Assembly: GCA_947452315.1 (NCBI GenBank)
Contig: CANGCX010000004.1
Location: 17,007-81,006 of the forward strand
Direction of reading: 5' to 3'
DNA length: 64,000 nt
Origin: Opitutia bacterium
Lineage (GTDB): Bacteria > Verrucomicrobiota > Verrucomicrobiia > Opitutales > Opitutaceae
Position 1 is the first letter of the stretch. Every line of letters begins with the position of its first letter. The position numbers were made by a program, and so were the translations under genes. Below the pieces are notes generated by a model. The model did no database searches, was not told the origin of the DNA, and worked only from the letters and a program-made list of their open reading frames with translations. Shown here one piece after another: positions 63,848 through 64,000 of the stretch.

Positions 63848-64000
63848 TTACATTTTGTAGTGCGGGATATCTAACCACGTGCCACCTTTGATAGCCGATT
63901 GATGGGCCACAATGCCAGCGACGGTTAAATTAAGCGCCATGGCGACATGCACCAGCGGCTGACGGCCTTGGAGTAAGGCACTCACAAATTCGTTGGTTAA
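63848..64000 (-). CDS. C-terminal end of a Gfo/Idh/MocA-family oxidoreductase (partial)
   Basis: The last 50 codons of a gene entering from the right edge, with the stop at 63848-63850. The residues include EFVSALLQGRQPLVHVAMAL, GIVAHQSAIKGG and WLDIPHYKM, the usual tail of sugar or inositol dehydrogenase-like Gfo/Idh/MocA proteins, in which a helix ending in a Gly-Gly turn is followed by a short strand. The N-terminal NAD-binding domain is outside the window, so the substrate cannot be judged. Confidence 0.65.
   Translation of the reverse strand, partial: LTNEFVSALLQGRQPLVHVAMALNLTVAGIVAHQSAIKGGTWLDIPHYKM

Overview
The window looks like chromosomal DNA of a Gram-negative bacterium of the Verrucomicrobiota, most likely Opitutales/Opitutaceae. 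This is inferred from protein sequence style and from a moderately GC-rich, gene-dense layout with an LptD-type outer membrane; no search was run. Almost everything is core metabolism, envelope building and cell division. One insertion sequence and one short repeat-rich spacer are the only clear accessory pieces.

Layout. 1-13 kb: a plant/cyanobacterial-type IspH, an MFS transporter, an outer-membrane-barrel-like protein, a small exported protein, glycogen branching enzyme, PEP carboxylase and LptD. 13-18 kb: an RsmB-type rRNA methyltransferase, ScpA, a small conserved-looking protein, thioredoxin, a secreted sialidase-fold protein and MenA. 18-21 kb: a tightly overlapped minus-strand set (acylphosphatase, ABC ATPase, ABC permease, TPR-like membrane protein). 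20.9-23 kb: an acidic protein of unknown function, tRNA-Ser(GCT), a membrane zinc peptidase and tRNA-Phe(GAA). 23-35 kb: a purine-deaminase pair (adenosine deaminase and 8-oxoguanine-deaminase-like), mannose-1-phosphate guanylyltransferase, an MDR oxidoreductase, RluE, a nitroreductase, a bile-acid-symporter homologue, MurJ, a degenerate peptidase-like protein, an FmdB zinc ribbon and farnesyl diphosphate synthase. 35-42 kb: the glycolytic set gap-pgk-tpiA, a GH13 debranching enzyme and MnmA. 42-44.6 kb: a LysE exporter, a TPR lipoprotein and Obg.

46.4-63.5 kb is a complete-looking division and cell wall (dcw) cluster on the minus strand, in transcription order mraZ, (small orf), rsmH, ftsL, ftsI, murE, murF, mraY, LysM lipoprotein, ftsW, murG, murB, ddl, ftsQ, ftsA, ftsZ. 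murD and murC are missing from their usual places. A LysM lipoprotein gene occupies the murD position. In front of mraZ lie four TGGGN boxes at exact 10-bp spacing, the signature of MraZ autoregulation.

An IS200/IS605-type element (tnpA plus divergent tnpB, about 1.8 kb) sits directly after the ftsZ stop codon, and the target TTGAT overlaps that stop. Both end hairpins can be read, so the element can be bounded to the base, and the natural guide of its TnpB can be predicted as the leader of obg. The right edge carries a 203-bp spacer with inverted ends and an internal direct repeat, followed by the C-terminal end of a Gfo/Idh/MocA-type oxidoreductase. I found no convincing new multigene system; the best leads are the IS at ftsZ, the dcw gene losses and the repeat spacer.
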